From contig NZ_FRAH01000008.1 in assembly GCF_900142265.1 (NCBI RefSeq), forward strand, positions 1-64,000: DNA of 64,000 nucleotides. The letters are read 5' to 3'. Below the pieces are notes generated by a model that worked only from the letters and a program-made list of their open reading frames with translations, ran no database searches and was not told the DNA's origin. This stretch comes from Anaerotignum lactatifermentans DSM 14214. GTDB lineage: Bacteria; Bacillota; Clostridia; Lachnospirales; Anaerotignaceae. Shown here piece after piece: positions 1-6,955 of this stretch (its first letter is position 1; each line of letters opens with the position of its first letter). The position numbers and the translations under genes were made by a program.

Positions 1-40
1 CTTTGCTGATGAGGTGGGTCGTTCAAATCCCTCCTTCTCC
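1..40 (+). tRNA. Possible 3' end of a tRNA-Ser (partial, uncertain)
   Basis: The last bases before the terminator at 44 read like the T-loop and acceptor 3' strand of a serine tRNA: TTCAAAT, then CCCTC, then CTTCTCC plus a G discriminator. The 5' half is outside the window. The T-stem 5' side does not pair fully with CCCTC as seen here and no CCA is encoded, so this could be a degenerate copy or a coincidence. An intrinsic terminator follows directly, which fits the end of a stable RNA gene. Confidence 0.3.
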
Positions 41-43
41 GGT

Positions 44-97
44 AAAGACATCAACGCTTGCAATTCCGAAAGGAATTTGCAGGGATGTCTTTTTTTG
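44..97 (+). terminator. Intrinsic terminator
   Basis: The arms AAAGACATC and GATGTCTTT pair perfectly. An inner near-perfect stem (TTGCAATTCC with GGAATTTGCA) has a GAAA tetraloop. A run of T follows. It ends the transcript entering from the left edge. Confidence 0.8.
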
Positions 98-154
98 TTC
101 AAAAGAAAAAGCATGGAACCCGAGTGCCGCTGCTCAAATCCATCTACCACATAG

Positions 155-195
155 AAAGCCCGCAGAATCGAACTTTCATCCTGCGGGCTTTTTTG
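155..195. terminator. Hairpin terminator
   Basis: AAAGCCCGCAG and CTGCGGGCTTT form an 11-bp perfect stem. A T run follows on the + strand (191-194). It lies just beyond the stop codon of the minus-strand gene at 197-613 and so probably also ends that gene, although the T run on that side is weaker. Confidence 0.7.
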
Positions 196-196
196 A

Positions 197-613
197 TCAT
201 TCCTCTATCTCATACACCATTTCTCCGCTGTAGCACACCTCTACCATACATTCTACCAGTGCCTCTCCCTTTGTCAGCAGACCGCTCCATTTTGCCTGCC
301 AATAGCCATATGTTTCGTCAATGACCTCCAGCCGTTCCAAATGGGGCAGAAAATCCTTTAGAAGCCATTTTTCGCCGGAAAAAGCCCCTGTTTCCCCCGG
401 TCCATCAAAAACATATAGAAAGGAAGAATCCCAGTCTATACCCGTCAATATGACTTTTGCCATTGCCGTCTGTTCACATGGGGAATCAGTGGAAAAAATA
501 CCGTAGGGAAAGTGGCAGACCAGCGTTTCTTCGTCTGCCTCCAGTTTTGTTAGATACCCGTCGTGGAGGCTGTAGGGCAGGGAATATAAGGGTTGTGTCA
601 GGGTTGTTTTCAT
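197..613 (-). CDS. Hypothetical protein, 138 aa
   Basis: I do not recognise the family. The protein is soluble and acidic (pI low by eye) with no signal peptide or membrane segment, and is rich in aromatic residues and Glu. I chose the start at 613 (MKTTLTQPL) because AGGAG sits 7 nt upstream; an in-frame upstream ATG near 724 has no ribosome site and would add a hydrophobic, poorly coded stretch. It stands alone, between the terminator at 155-195 and the hairpin at 708-750. Confidence 0.7.
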   Translation of the reverse strand: MKTTLTQPLYSLPYSLHDGYLTKLEADEETLVCHFPYGIFSTDSPCEQTAMAKVILTGIDWDSSFLYVFDGPGETGAFSGEKWLLKDFLPHLERLEVIDETYGYWQAKWSGLLTKGEALVECMVEVCYSGEMVYEIEE

Positions 614-707
614 AGGTCGCTCCTTTTTGTTTTTGCTTAGCATAACGGACAGGAAGGGGGCTGTCAAGAAATCAGATATATTCTTAAGAAAACATTCGGA
701 AAATAGA

Positions 708-750
708 AAAGCTGGAATCCTCATAAAGAATTCCAGCTTTCTGATTTTTT
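708..750. terminator. Hairpin terminator, partial copy of the dispersed element
   Basis: AAAGCTGGAAT pairs with ATTCCAGCTTT over 11 bp, with T-rich tracts on both sides, so it can end the SIMPL gene at 791 on the minus strand. The upstream TTAAGAAAACATT (near 684) and the loop match the palindromic family found at 4,752, 12,533, 12,759 and 14,341. Confidence 0.65.
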
Positions 751-790
751 AGATTGCTTTTGAAAGGACCTAGCCTTTCATCCGAACATG

Positions 791-1537
791 TTAGAATCCG
801 TAAACGGCTGTGATGTTTGCGCTTACTTCGATGTCTTCATAAGAAATGTTGGTGTTTCTGTTGGCACTGCCTGTTGCCATAGCATCCATGACCATAGCTT
901 CTTCTGCACCGTAATTCATTTCTTTATAGCTGGTGGATGTGTTGCGGCTGTTTTCCACAACGGATACCACCTGTCCCAGCGGTTTGCCGTAAGCCTGTGC
1001 AATGGCTGTGGCAGAGGACTGGGCTGCTTTTACGGCTTCTGTCAAAGCCTGATTGTAGTAGGTTTCCGGTTTTTCCAGAGAGAATGTGACGCCGTTGGTG
1101 CCTGTTGCCCCTGCGTTCAGCGCAGCGTCTACATATTTTCCAGCGTTGTCCACATCGTTGGTGGTCACATTCACAGAGGTGTAAGCCTGATAATTTTCCA
1201 GAACCTGTTTGTCGGTTTTTTCGTCATAACGGTAAGAAGGATATACAGAGATGTGAGATGTCACAATATCCTCCTCTGTAACGCCCAGTGCTTTCATGGC
1301 AGCAATGACGTCTGTCAGTTCTTCATTCACATCTTTCTGTGCCTGCGCTGCTGTTTTTGCGGTCTTTTCCACAGTCACATGGATGGTGGCTACATCAGGT
1401 GCTACCTTCACGATGCCCTGTCCGTTTACGGTAATGGTGTTTGCCGCAGGTTCCGCTGCCAGCGCTATAGTGCTCATGCCCAAAGCCAGTACTGCCGCTG
1501 CCATACATGCCATCATGTTTCTTTTCCATTTTTTCAT
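791..1537 (-). CDS. SIMPL-domain (DUF541) exported protein
   Basis: The 248-aa protein has a classic signal peptide: a lysine-rich N-terminus, a hydrophobic core and an AxA site near residue 27. The rest is one SIMPL/DUF541 domain, with the family hallmark TITVNGQGIVKVAPDVATI at its start followed by repeated amphipathic segments. Members are periplasmic or cell-surface proteins, some linked to oxidative-stress tolerance; the biochemical role is unknown. Start: AAAGGGG lies 8 nt upstream of the ATG. It appears monocistronic, ended by the hairpin at 708-750. Confidence 0.85.
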   Translation of the reverse strand: MKKWKRNMMACMAAAVLALGMSTIALAAEPAANTITVNGQGIVKVAPDVATIHVTVEKTAKTAAQAQKDVNEELTDVIAAMKALGVTEEDIVTSHISVYPSYRYDEKTDKQVLENYQAYTSVNVTTNDVDNAGKYVDAALNAGATGTNGVTFSLEKPETYYNQALTEAVKAAQSSATAIAQAYGKPLGQVVSVVENSRNTSTSYKEMNYGAEEAMVMDAMATGSANRNTNISYEDIEVSANITAVYGF

Positions 1538-1603
1538 ACCAACAACCCCTTTCCAGTTTAGGACTCTTTCTTACATACGGATTCCTTTTTTCTTTTGGAC
1601 GAG

Positions 1604-1645
1604 GAAAAATACAGAAAAGTTGCAGGATTTTCTGATTTTTTTTCA
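1604..1645 (-). terminator. Terminator of the Spx-GNAT-microgene operon
   Basis: CAGAAAA and TTTTCTG form a 7-bp stem that, read on the minus strand, is followed by TATTTTT. It lies immediately after the stop of the second micro-gene at 1,643. Confidence 0.65.
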
Positions 1646-1741
1646 AAAAAGATCAAAAATAAATTCAATGATATGCAAAAGCAAATTCAGAAGGACTTCC
1701 AACAGACTCTTACGTTTTTTCTTTTCTTTCTTTTTTCCCAT
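1643..1741 (-). CDS. Small cationic amphipathic peptide B, 32 aa
   Basis: The reading frame is MGKKKEKKKRKSLL followed by EVLLNLLLHIIEFIFDLF: a very basic head and a hydrophobic helix containing LHIIEF. It starts 14 nt after the stop of peptide A, which has the same plan and shares LHI-(F/I)-EF. The ribosome site is weaker (GCGGGAA), so it may be translationally coupled to peptide A. The composition fits a membrane-active or membrane-anchored micro-protein. I know no family for it. Confidence 0.55.
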   Translation of the reverse strand: MGKKKEKKKRKSLLEVLLNLLLHIIEFIFDLF

Positions 1742-1755
1742 GATGATTCCCGCTT

Positions 1756-1863
1756 TCAGAAAATGGCATCCAATATGGTCAGAATCCCGTCCACCACAAA
1801 TTCAAAGATATGCAAAAAAATATTGCGCCGTTTTTCTTTTTTGGATTTTTCCTTCTTTTTCAT
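1756..1863 (-). CDS. Small cationic amphipathic peptide A, 35 aa
   Basis: A strong GGAGG lies 6 nt before the ATG. The peptide is MKKKEKSKKEKRRN followed by IFLHIFEFVVDGILTILDAIF: 13 N-terminal residues with ten basic ones, then a 21-residue hydrophobic segment. It is the third gene of a leftward operon after the Spx-like and GNAT genes (22 nt after the GNAT stop) and is followed by paralogue B. Possible roles are a membrane anchor, toxin-like peptide or bacteriocin-like peptide; none is proven. Confidence 0.65.
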   Translation of the reverse strand: MKKKEKSKKEKRRNIFLHIFEFVVDGILTILDAIF

Positions 1864-1885
1864 GGCGTCCTCCTTTCGGGGATGC

Positions 1886-2380
1886 TCAGCCGTTCAGAGG
1901 TTTTTCCCGTTTGATGCCCACATAGGCTCCGTCGATGCATTCTCCCACGGCAGGATAGCCCAATGCCTCATAATAACGGCTCAAATCGTCGTTGACCTTC
2001 TGGGAATCCAGCCGCAGCACTTCTTTTCCGGCGTTGCGGGCATAGGTTTCCGCAAAGGTGAGGATTTCCCGTCCCAATCCTGGATAAGCAGGGTCTGTGG
2101 CAAGGTGATGGACGTAATAAGCGTCTTTGTCGTTGTCCCATCTGGGGTCTACGTCAAAAAGGGCAATGACGCCAATGGCTTTGTCCCCATCCATGGCAAG
2201 AAACACGCTGTTTTCCCCTATGCGCTCTGCAAAATATTCGGCAGGGTATACGGTCAGATAAGCGGTCTTGTTCCACTGATACAAGCCTTTTTCGTCCATC
2301 CAGTCGATGCGTTTTTGCAGCAGGGCAAGGATGGTGGGCACATCCTCCAGAACAGCCTGCCGCATTTCTTTGCTCATCAT
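1886..2380 (-). CDS. GNAT-family N-acetyltransferase
   Basis: The protein is about 164 aa with a GNAT fold. A central beta-strand region VIALFDVDP is followed by YYVHHLATDPAYPGLGREIL, in which the acetyl-CoA pyrophosphate-binding loop is degenerate (PGLG instead of Q/RxxGxG/A). The C-terminal LSRYYEALGY is the usual strand/helix. The start at 2,380 is translationally coupled: its ATG overlaps the TGA of the Spx-like gene (ATGA). An ATG at 2,395 is an alternative. The acceptor substrate cannot be deduced. Confidence 0.8.
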   Translation of the reverse strand: MMSKEMRQAVLEDVPTILALLQKRIDWMDEKGLYQWNKTAYLTVYPAEYFAERIGENSVFLAMDGDKAIGVIALFDVDPRWDNDKDAYYVHHLATDPAYPGLGREILTFAETYARNAGKEVLRLDSQKVNDDLSRYYEALGYPAVGECIDGAYVGIKREKPLNG

Positions 2381-2730
2381 TTCAGTCTTTCCCATTCTGC
2401 TTCCTTGAAGCCTACCAGCACAAAATCATCGCCGATGATGAGGGGACGTTTCACCAGCATGCCGTTGGTAGCCAAAAGGGCAAACTGTTCCTCGTCGCTC
2501 ATGTCCGCCAGCTTGTCTTTCAGCTGCATTTCCTTATAAAGCATACCGCTGGTGTTGAAGAATTTTTTCAGGGGCAGACCGCTTTTGGCGTGCCACTGTT
2601 TCAGTTCTTCCGCGGTAGGATTGTTTTCCACGATATGACGGTCGATAAAGTCTACACCTGCACCTTCCAGCCATGCTTTGGCTTTTTTGCAGGTGCTGCA
2701 TTTGGGGTATTCCAGAAATAATACGGACAT
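2377..2730 (-). CDS. ArsC/Spx-family thioredoxin-fold protein
   Basis: The 117-aa protein belongs to the ArsC/Spx/YffB superfamily. The N-terminus has the thioredoxin-fold strand and the motif YPKCSTCKKAKAWL, a CxxC at residues 10-13 as in Spx/MgsR-type proteins. The RPLIIGDDFVLVGF segment near residue 94 matches the conserved RP-(I/L)-(I/V) active-site region. It could be a redox-sensing transcription regulator or an arsenate-reductase-like oxidoreductase; length and CxxC favour the Spx/YusI group. It is the first gene of a leftward operon with the GNAT and two micro-genes. Confidence 0.8.
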   Translation of the reverse strand: MSVLFLEYPKCSTCKKAKAWLEGAGVDFIDRHIVENNPTAEELKQWHAKSGLPLKKFFNTSGMLYKEMQLKDKLADMSDEEQFALLATNGMLVKRPLIIGDDFVLVGFKEAEWERLK

Positions 2731-2768
2731 GTGAGTCCCTCCTTTTTTGTTTCCATGATATTTTTTTC

Positions 2769-2797
2769 AGTATAGCATGGGGCAGGGCAAAAGACAA
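2769..2797 (-). promoter_or_regulatory. Sigma-A promoter of the Spx-like operon
   Basis: On the minus strand, TTGTCT, 17 nt, TATACT, with a TG one base before the -10 (extended -10). It lies 40-65 nt upstream of the start codon at 2,730. Confidence 0.65.
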
Positions 2798-2884
2798 AAG
2801 GTTTTTGCAGACGGTCAGATTTCGCTTTTTTTCCTCCCTTAAACATGCTACAATAGGGACAAGAGAGAAAAGGAGGAGGAGTCT

Positions 2885-3694
2885 ATGAAATTTGGATTCA
2901 TCGGCGCCGGCAATATGGTCAGCGCCATTGTCAAAGGCATGACTGCCAACGGTTATGACGGAAAAAATATTTTTATCACTAGCAAGACTGTGACTTCCGC
3001 GGCAAAACTTGCGGAAGCCTGCGGCGCAAACAGCTGCCAGACAGCCGGAGAAGTCATTGCCGCAAGCGATGTGGTGGTGCTGGGTGTCAAACCCCATATT
3101 CTGGCGGAAATCCTGCCGGGCTTGCAGGCAGATTTCGCAGCAAAGAAACCCTTGGTGGTGTCCATTGCCGCAGGAAAAACATTGGCGTATCTGGCAGAAA
3201 ACTTGCCCAAAGATATGCCCATCGTTCGTGTAATGCCCAATATCAACGCCAAAATCGGCGCATCCACCACAGGCATCTGCCATAACGATGCTGTGACAGC
3301 AGAGCAGCTGGAAGCGGTGAAGGCAGTCTTTGCTACCATTGGCAGTGTGGCAGAAATCCCTGAAAATCATTTCGGTATTTTCAGTGTCATCGGCGGCGCA
3401 TCTGTTGCCTTTGCCTATATGTATATGGACGCTTTGGCAAGAGCCGCACTGAAAGCGGGTATGCCCAAGAAACAGGCGCTGGAAATCGCAGCGGAAACCG
3501 TCAAAGGCAGTGCGGAAATGGTGCTCAAAAGTGGGGAAGCCCCTTGGTCTTTAGTGGATCAGGTATGTTCTCCCGGCGGCACCACCATCGAAGGTGTTAC
3601 CACACTCCAGGCAAAAGGCTTCGAAGCGGCAGTGGTAGCGGCTTTTGACGCAGTGCTGGAAAAAGATAAAAAGATCGGACGCGGAGAGGTTTGA
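2885..3694 (+). CDS. proC: Pyrroline-5-carboxylate reductase
   Basis: It catalyses the last step of proline synthesis: NAD(P)H-dependent reduction of 1-pyrroline-5-carboxylate to L-proline in the cytoplasm. The 269-aa length is normal. It has the Rossmann motif GFIGAGNM at residues 4-11, VLGVKPHIL, VRVMPNINAKIGAS (the nucleotide/substrate loop), and the C-terminal family signature with GGTTIEGVTTLQAKGFEAAV. Start: AGGAGGAGG 5-10 nt upstream. A divergent promoter region (extended -10 TGCTACAAT at 2,846) separates it from the Spx-like operon. Confidence 0.95.
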   Translation: MKFGFIGAGNMVSAIVKGMTANGYDGKNIFITSKTVTSAAKLAEACGANSCQTAGEVIAASDVVVLGVKPHILAEILPGLQADFAAKKPLVVSIAAGKTLAYLAENLPKDMPIVRVMPNINAKIGASTTGICHNDAVTAEQLEAVKAVFATIGSVAEIPENHFGIFSVIGGASVAFAYMYMDALARAALKAGMPKKQALEIAAETVKGSAEMVLKSGEAPWSLVDQVCSPGGTTIEGVTTLQAKGFEAAVVAAFDAVLEKDKKIGRGEV

Positions 3695-3799
3695 TCAAAG
3701 GACTGCGGTGTTTTGCCCAAGCTTTTTCCTTTGTGAAAAACGCTTAAAAGGGAAATATTTCATTTTTTTTACATTTACACGAAAATTGACAAAATTTCA

Positions 3800-3828
3800 T
3801 TGAATTACAGCGTGGAATTCGTTATAAT
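3800..3828 (+). promoter_or_regulatory. Promoter of the SLH-protein gene
   Basis: TTGAAT at 3,800-3,805, a 17-nt spacer, and TATAAT at 3,823-3,828. A leader of about 60 nt follows, then a strong GAGGAGG site before the ATG at 3,895. Confidence 0.7.
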
Positions 3829-3894
3829 GGTTACGCGGGTAATTTTAATACTGAAACAACAAAAAAATTATGGTGAGTTGAGGAGGAAAACAGT

Positions 3895-4713
3895 ATGAAA
3901 AACAGAAAATACGGTCGTATGGTAGCTATGGCTCTGGCTGCTATGATGGCTATGCCCACAGTAGCATTCGCAGCAGGCACCACATGGGATGAAGACACAG
4001 CTTATTATGGCGCTCTGGAACAGGGCAAAGTTCCCGAAGAAGTTATGAAACAGGACGAAATGGGTCAGTACGTAATTTCTGACGGTACAGCAACAACACC
4101 CGAAGGTGGCGAAACAACAACACCTGAAGGCGGCGAAACAGCAGAAACAACTACTCTGCCCTTCACAGACGTTGCAGCAGACGCAGCTTACTACAACGCA
4201 GTAAAATACGTTTATGACAACAAACTGATGGCTGGTACAACAGACACAACATTTGAACCTGAAGCATCTCTGCAGAGAGCAATGCTGGCTCAGATCCTGT
4301 ACAATAAAGAAGGCGCAACAGACGTTGCAACAGAATCTGCTTACACAGACGTTGAAATCGGCAGATGGTACGCTACAGCTTGCCTGTGGGCAGCTGACAA
4401 AGACCTGATGACAGGCGTTAGCGAAACAGAATTCGCTCCTAAAGCAAACCTGACAGTAGAACAGCTGGTACAGATCCTGTACAACTACGCTCAGTACAAA
4501 GGCGTTGACGTAACAGTTGAAACAGCTACAGACGTTGCTACAGCTTCCGACTGGGCAAAAGACGCTATGAGCTGGGCAGTAAGCCTGAAACTGGTTGCAG
4601 CTGATGTAGATGCAAAAGCTGATGCTACAAGAGCACAGGTTGCTGAAATGCTGATGCTGACAGCTGACCTGAAAGCAGCAGAAGCTCCCGCTGATACAAC
4701 ACCCGCTGAATAA
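3895..4713 (+). CDS. S-layer-homology (SLH) domain surface protein
   Basis: The 272-aa protein has a signal peptide (MKNRKYGRMVAMALAAMMA, cut near AFA-A), a short acidic region and a Thr/Gly/Glu linker containing two copies of TTPEGGET (about residues 63-80). Three SLH-like repeats follow (about 85-130, 145-190 and 200-255), each with an F/Y-T/S-DV-type start and an LVQILYN-like helix. SLH repeats bind pyruvylated secondary cell-wall polymers, so the product is probably cell-wall bound. There is no further catalytic domain; it may be a small structural or anchoring protein. Strong promoter and ribosome site suggest high expression. Confidence 0.88.
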   Translation: MKNRKYGRMVAMALAAMMAMPTVAFAAGTTWDEDTAYYGALEQGKVPEEVMKQDEMGQYVISDGTATTPEGGETTTPEGGETAETTTLPFTDVAADAAYYNAVKYVYDNKLMAGTTDTTFEPEASLQRAMLAQILYNKEGATDVATESAYTDVEIGRWYATACLWAADKDLMTGVSETEFAPKANLTVEQLVQILYNYAQYKGVDVTVETATDVATASDWAKDAMSWAVSLKLVAADVDAKADATRAQVAEMLMLTADLKAAEAPADTTPAE

Positions 4714-4751
4714 TTTATTCTGATTGTTTGCACAAAACCGCTTTTCTTTTT

Positions 4752-4866
4752 GGGGAGCATCTTCATAAGAAAACAAAGAAAGCCAAAATCCTTTGTCATA
4801 ATAAGGATTTTGGCTTTTTTATTTTATTCCGATTTTATTTGTTATGTTTTCTTCTGAAGACAGCCG
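4752..4866 (-). repeat. Dispersed palindromic element, copy A (also a terminator)
   Basis: Read on the minus strand it starts CGGCTGTCTTC, then AGAAGAAAACATAACAAATA, and ends CTTATGAAGATGCTCCCC. The middle is a strong hairpin (AAAGCCAAAATCCTT with AAGGATTTTGGCTTT, 4,780-4,820) with T runs, which terminates the SLH gene. The same ends and core recur at 12,759-12,873 in the opposite orientation. Confidence 0.75.
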
Positions 4867-4952
4867 TTTTTGTGCCCTTTTCTCCATTTGGCGACAAATG
4901 GCGGAAAGTCAGCTTGGAATTTTTATTTGCAAAAGAATAAAGGCACCCCTAA

Positions 4953-4986
4953 AAACCTTGATTTTTCAAGGTTTCTTTGCTTTTTT
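4953..4986 (+). terminator. Second terminator downstream of the SLH gene
   Basis: AACCTTG and CAAGGTT pair around ATTTTT, followed by TCTTTGCTTTTTT. It isolates the sigma-54 promoter that begins 30 nt further on. Confidence 0.7.
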
Positions 4987-5012
4987 GGAAAAAAAGAGAA
5001 AAAATTCGCTTT

Positions 5013-5030
5013 TTGGCACAATACTTGCTT
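5013..5030 (+). promoter_or_regulatory. Sigma-54 (-24/-12) promoter
   Basis: TTGGCAC, AATAC, TTGCTT: GG at 5,015-5,016 and GC at 5,027-5,028, ten bases apart, a full match to the RpoN consensus. Transcription would start near 5,040 and run through the 20-bp repeats into the activator gene at 5,353. This suggests self-activation and possibly an operon with the crotonase and permease genes. Confidence 0.8.
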
Positions 5031-5200
5031 TTATATAGGGTGAAGGAAAAAAGAAAGAAAGCTGATTCCCATAGCCTTTTGATTTCAGAAATAAGCCTGT
5101 GAGAACTGGAAATTTCCTCAAAACATCGGAAAAGCCCAAAACAAAGGGAAAAAAACATCTGAACAGCCTCAAAAACTTCTATTTTGCAGCTGTAACATGT

Positions 5201-5300
5201 GTTTCCAAATGGAGAATGATGTTTCTAAACAGAGAATCTTGTTTCCAAATGGAGAATGATGTTTCCAAAAAGAGAAACCTGTTTCCAAATGGAGAAAAAT
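5201..5300 (+). repeat. Five tandem 20-bp repeats, probable activator binding array
   Basis: Five back-to-back units with exact 20-nt spacing start at 5,201, 5,221, 5,241, 5,261 and 5,281. Units 1, 3 and 5 begin GTTTCCAAATGGAGAA; units 2 and 4 are diverged. Units 1 and 3 are identical. The unit centre TCCAAATGGA is an inverted repeat, and TCCATGGA follows at 5,302. The array lies between the sigma-54 promoter and the activator gene. Two helical turns per unit would place sites on one face of the DNA. Confidence 0.8.
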
Positions 5301-5352
5301 TTCCATGGACAGGGATTTCCGGTGGTATGATGAGAGGAAAGGAGGGAGCAAC

Positions 5353-6747
5353 ATGGAATCCACAGAAAATCGTTATAAATATATATTTGATGAAATCCTC
5401 ACACTGACAGACGACGGCTTCGTGGTAGTCGATACCAACGGGGTCATTACAGACATCAATGACCAGTACTGCAAGTATCTGAAGACCACCAAAGAGTATG
5501 CCATCGGTCGCAGCATCGCGGAAATCATCCCCAATACCAAAATGATTGACATCGTCAATTATGGCTACCGGGAGGAAGGCGCCATTCTCCGGCTTAGCGA
5601 GGAGCGGGATGATGAAAACGACAGCATCTTTCTGGTCAACCGTTCCTGCGTTTATGATGACGACCATAAGGTCATTGCCGGTGTGGCACAGGTCAAATTC
5701 CGTTTGCAGACATTGGACAGTGCCAAGAAGCTTATGCGGGAATATGCCGCTTATGAGTTTTACCGTGAGGAATACCAAAACCGCAGCAACAGCCAGTGTT
5801 CCTTTGATAAAATCGTCGGCAACAGCAGCCGTTTCGCGGAAGTGAAGAAGGCAGGCTATAAGGCAGCTAAAACATTCTTCCCGGTGCTGCTGACGGGGGA
5901 AACAGGCACCGGCAAAGAAGTGTTTGCCCATGCCATCCATAACAGCAGCGAACGCAGAGAAAAGCCTATGGTCAGCATCAACTGCGCTGCCATCCCCAAT
6001 GAACTGCTGGAAAGCGAACTGTTCGGCTACGAGGAGGGGGCTTTCACAGGAGCCAAAAAAGGCGGCAAGAAGGGTAAGTTTGAACTGGCAGACGGCGGCA
6101 CACTGTTTCTGGATGAAATCGGTGATATGCCCTTGGGCATGCAGGCAAAACTCCTGCGGGTCCTTCAGGAAAAAGAAGTGGAAAAAATCGGCGGTTATCA
6201 GCCCATCCCCGTAGATGTGCGCATCATTGCTGCCACGAGGAAAAACCTGCCGGAAATGATTGCCGCCGAGGAATTCCGGGAAGACCTGTACTATCGCCTG
6301 AATGTGCTGGACATCGAACTGCCGCCTTTGCGGGAGCGACGGAGGGATATTGTGGAATTGGCTTCCTACTTCCTCAATCGGCTCAATTCCGATTATAAGA
6401 CAGCCATTTCCCTTTCGCCGGAAGTCCGGGAGTGCTTTGTCAGCTATGACTGGCCGGGGAATATCCGAGAGTTGGATAACGTCATCAAAAGCGCTTATGC
6501 TGCCTGTGAGGACTTTCTCATACAGCTCACAGACCTGCCCTCTAAAATGGTTTCCCGCCATCATCTGGCAGGGGAAGGGGGCAGCAGTAAGAAGCTGAAT
6601 CAGATGATGGAGGAATACGAAAAAGGCATCCTGCTGGATGTGCTCAAAGTCTGCGGCTGGAATTGTCAGGCTGCTGCCAATGAACTGGGCATCCATCGCA
6701 GTGCTTTATATAAAAAAATCGCCAAGTACGATTTACAGAAAAAATAA
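5353..6747 (+). CDS. PAS-AAA+-Fis sigma-54-dependent transcriptional activator
   Basis: The protein (464 aa) is a bacterial enhancer-binding protein. It has an N-terminal PAS sensor (about 5-115), a sigma-54 AAA+ domain (about 150-385) with Walker A GETGTGKE at 182-189, the sigma-54-contacting GAFTGA at 229-234 and Walker B LFLDE at 251-255, and a C-terminal Fis-type HTH (CQAAANELGIHRSALYKKI). There is no receiver domain, so the PAS domain likely senses a metabolite or redox signal. Start at 5,353: AAGGAGGG is 6-12 nt upstream; the ATG at 5,305 lacks a site. Neighbours suggest control of the crotonase and permease genes. Confidence 0.92.
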   Translation: MESTENRYKYIFDEILTLTDDGFVVVDTNGVITDINDQYCKYLKTTKEYAIGRSIAEIIPNTKMIDIVNYGYREEGAILRLSEERDDENDSIFLVNRSCVYDDDHKVIAGVAQVKFRLQTLDSAKKLMREYAAYEFYREEYQNRSNSQCSFDKIVGNSSRFAEVKKAGYKAAKTFFPVLLTGETGTGKEVFAHAIHNSSERREKPMVSINCAAIPNELLESELFGYEEGAFTGAKKGGKKGKFELADGGTLFLDEIGDMPLGMQAKLLRVLQEKEVEKIGGYQPIPVDVRIIAATRKNLPEMIAAEEFREDLYYRLNVLDIELPPLRERRRDIVELASYFLNRLNSDYKTAISLSPEVRECFVSYDWPGNIRELDNVIKSAYAACEDFLIQLTDLPSKMVSRHHLAGEGGSSKKLNQMMEEYEKGILLDVLKVCGWNCQAAANELGIHRSALYKKIAKYDLQKK

Positions 6748-6955
6748 ATCAGACTGACAACGGAAGCTACACCGCATGCTGTTTTTGCGGATTTTCTTCC
6801 CGTCAAATGTGTCGGGTGTTTCGTGAAAAAACGCGAAAACAGCAGATGTTCTTTTTATGCCCAAAATACGGGGTTTCCTGTCAAAAACAGCAGGTGTATT
6901 TCCGTTTGTTTTATACACATTTCACAAAAACAAAGGATTTTAGGAGGAATGAATC
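6748..6955 (+). promoter_or_regulatory. Intergenic leader before crotonase
   Basis: This 208-nt gap shows no good -24/-12 element or sigma-A promoter. It contains two near-identical direct repeats, AAAACAGCAGATGT (about 6,836) and AAAACAGCAGGTGT (about 6,884), and ends with TAGGAGG before the ATG. Read-through from the activator operon is possible. Confidence 0.35.

Noticed and set aside
788-1561. Plus-strand 257-aa frame opposite the SIMPL gene
   Set aside because: Cysteine- and histidine-rich antisense shadow of the SIMPL gene; no ribosome site and no domain.
4859-5038. Small plus-strand frame after the SLH gene
   Set aside because: It spans a terminator hairpin and the sigma-54 promoter; no ribosome site.
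5201-5300. CRISPR array
   Set aside because: The units are contiguous 20-bp repeats without spacers, and no cas genes are near.
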